Shown here one piece after another: positions 12,207 to 13,775 of a DNA stretch of 13,775 nucleotides. The notes below the pieces were generated by a model. That model did not search any database. It was given only the letters and a program-made list of their open reading frames with translations, and was not told where the DNA came from. The position numbers and the translations under genes are program-made. The stretch spans positions 1 to 13,775 of the forward strand of contig LJUI01000061.1 in the NCBI GenBank assembly GCA_001303705.1, written 5' to 3'. Each line of letters starts with the position of its first letter. The stretch's first letter is position 1. The DNA comes from a candidate division TA06 bacterium SM23_40. Its GTDB lineage: Bacteria; LJUI01; SM1-40.

Positions 12207-13775
12207 ATGTACTCGTCGTGGAAACTCACATCTCTTCTAACCGTGGCCCTTACGCTGGCCGCGGGCTCGGCACTCTGGGCTGTTGGCGGAACAACTGCAC
12301 TCGAGGACGGAGCACCCGCCCCTGCAGAGCTGGTTCCGCTCCCGACGATCTCGCCGGCGGCACCGATGAGCTACAGGCTCGACGCATACCCCGCGGTGCC
12401 GGATCTGGAGTGGCCGACACTATCGAACAACATGGCGCGCCAGGGGCACTCACCCTGGCAGATCGATCCGAATGCGCTCACACTCGCCTGGCAGACAACG
12501 GTCACGCACGACATCTTCTACTCCCATCCGGTCGTGGCCGACGGATATGTGTACATCGCCTCCGGTGGGGCCAGCGCAGGGTTGACGGGACATCTCAACA
12601 AGATTGATCTCGCGACCGGCATCAACACACCGCTGTACATCTCTCCCACCACGCAGGGGTTCATGCGTACCACGGCCACGGTCAAGGACGGCTTCGTCTT
12701 CTTCGGGACGGGAGGAGACAGCACGTTCGTCTGCTACGATGAGGCGACGGGAGCGCTCGTCTGGACGGCTACGCACGATGGCGTCAATATCATCAAAGCG
12801 CGGTTCCGCTATGCACCCTCGATCGTGGCGGATGGCCTCGTCTACTTCGGCGGAGATGGAGGTGTGCTGTACTGCGTCGACGAGTATACCGGGATCAAGG
12901 CCTGGGAGTTTCCCCTGCCGGGGAACATCTACAACGGTCCGACCCTGGGTACGAACGACCTCCTGTACATCGGCAACAACTATGCCGGGGCAGTCGACTA
13001 CTACCTGTACGCGCTCGATCCGATGACCGGCGCGATCGTCTGGTCCTGGTCTCCCCAGGTCCACGGCGGCAGCGCGATCGACGACGGGTTCAGCGCGGCC
13101 ACCTACTATGACCATCCGACATTGGGACCGACGCTCTACTTCGGCACAGGCGATTACAACCTCACGCCGCTCGACGGCCACATGTACTGCCTCGACGCCG
13201 ACACCGGGACGATGATCTGGGCAGTCTACAATGTGGGATCTGCCCAGGCCTCTTCACCGGTGCTGGCCGAGGGTCCGGACCAGATCGTGGCGATCATCGG
13301 ATCGCACGATCTCGCCACGATGACCGGGTATGACAGCGAGGACGGGACCGTGGTGTGGCAGTATTCGCCGGGCGTCTCGAGCGCCTTTTCGGTGCCGCCC
13401 GCCCTCGCCTCGAGCAACGTCGTCTTCTGCGCGGGTCAGCTCGGGTACGGGTTCGCCGCCTGGGATGCCTTCACCGGCGTTCTGCTCTGGAACGAACCGA
13501 ATCCGCTGGCCACGAACGCGATCTCCGGGCCGTGCATTACCAAGAATTCCCATGGGCCCGGGGCCTACGTCATCTTCGCGGAGGCCGGCACCGCCAACGG
13601 CGTAGTCTACTGCTACTACGACGCGACTGCCACGCTCTGTCCCGACGAGGCGTGGTATTTCAAGGGTGCGTATGAGGACTACGCCCCGGCCGGCATGCCT
13701 GACTTCGACCAGAAGCAGGACGGCTGGTGGGTGGGTGCAGACACGAGCTGGACCTTCTGCGGGCCGACGGCCGTG
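12207..13775 (+). CDS. Secreted PQQ-like beta-propeller protein with start of a Cys-Gly-Pro (C39-like) domain; runs off window
   Basis: The frame is open for 523 codons from ATG 12207 to the window end, so the C-terminus is missing. AGGAGG (12194-12199) is 7 nt upstream; an in-frame ATG at 12126 has no comparable site and would bury the signal peptide. Residues 1-25 (MYSSWK, then Leu/Ala-rich) look like a Sec signal peptide. From about residue 70 at least seven PQQ-like blades follow. Each has a strand such as ADGYVYIASGG, KDGFVFFGTGG or ADGLVYFGGDGG and then a D-x-x-TG-x-x-x-W motif: IDLATGINT, YDEATGALVW, VDEYTGIKAW, LDPMTGAIVW, LDADTGTMIW, YDSEDGTVVW, WDAFTGVLLW. After the propeller comes MPDFDQKQDGWW and finally TSWTFCGPTAV, with Cys518. 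The CGPTA signature resembles the nucleophile region of papain-fold C39-like peptidases. An exported binding or scaffold protein with a peptidase-like tail is inferred; cofactor binding and catalysis are unproven. Confidence 0.85.
   Translation, partial: MYSSWKLTSLLTVALTLAAGSALWAVGGTTALEDGAPAPAELVPLPTISPAAPMSYRLDAYPAVPDLEWPTLSNNMARQGHSPWQIDPNALTLAWQTTVTHDIFYSHPVVADGYVYIASGGASAGLTGHLNKIDLATGINTPLYISPTTQGFMRTTATVKDGFVFFGTGGDSTFVCYDEATGALVWTATHDGVNIIKARFRYAPSIVADGLVYFGGDGGVLYCVDEYTGIKAWEFPLPGNIYNGPTLGTNDLLYIGNNYAGAVDYYLYALDPMTGAIVWSWSPQVHGGSAIDDGFSAATYYDHPTLGPTLYFGTGDYNLTPLDGHMYCLDADTGTMIWAVYNVGSAQASSPVLAEGPDQIVAIIGSHDLATMTGYDSEDGTVVWQYSPGVSSAFSVPPALASSNVVFCAGQLGYGFAAWDAFTGVLLWNEPNPLATNAISGPCITKNSHGPGAYVIFAEAGTANGVVYCYYDATATLCPDEAWYFKGAYEDYAPAGMPDFDQKQDGWWVGADTSWTFCGPTAV

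Overview
The window looks like a chromosomal segment from a GC-rich free-living bacterium. Evidence for a bacterium: strong Shine-Dalgarno sequences (for example at 4273-4279 and 12194-12199), sigma70-type -35/-10 boxes (TTGACC-N17-TAGNNT), an intrinsic terminator with a U-tract, a lipoprotein signal, and a Sec-type signal peptide. Genes are dense and short, with no transposase, integrase, CRISPR array, tRNA or rRNA that I can see. The mix of genes (fused trehalose synthase/phosphatase, Obg/DRG-type GTPase with a TGS domain, FabL-type reductase, RuBisCO-family protein, secreted beta-propeller with a Cys-Gly-Pro domain) would suit an uncultured-phylum heterotroph, but I cannot place it taxonomically from sequence alone.

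Left part (1-2879): on the minus strand, a 727-residue trehalose-6-phosphate synthase/phosphatase fusion is followed by the first 56 codons of a sugar-type ABC transporter substrate-binding lipoprotein that runs off the left edge. Together they suggest trehalose synthesis next to sugar uptake. The trehalose gene and the plus-strand GTPase gene diverge from a compact region with two back-to-back promoters of matching design.

Middle (2880-8067, plus strand): TGS GTPase; a 408-bp gap with two strong hairpins; an acyl-CoA dehydrogenase overlapping by 8 nt an enoyl-ACP reductase III (FabL-like); a monofunctional proline dehydrogenase; and a family 3 SAM-dependent O-methyltransferase, probably starting at a GTG codon. 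The theme is fatty-acid and amino-acid redox metabolism.

Right part (8068-13775): a possible small cysteine-containing protein; a RuBisCO large-chain family protein that keeps almost the full catalytic set but replaces the KPK motif by KPC; and a SpoU/TrmH-family RNA methyltransferase 3 nt downstream. A convergent minus-strand rhamnulose-1-phosphate aldolase-like gene is followed by about 310 nt of structured non-coding sequence. That sequence carries two ordered copies of a conserved motif and ends in a large intrinsic terminator, making it a candidate structured RNA. After a roughly 550-nt non-coding stretch comes a secreted protein with at least seven PQQ-like propeller repeats. It leads into the start of a cysteine-peptidase-like domain exactly where the window ends.

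The most interesting items are the RuBisCO-family protein with its altered substrate-site motif, the minus-strand tandem-motif RNA candidate, and the propeller/Cys-Gly-Pro fusion.
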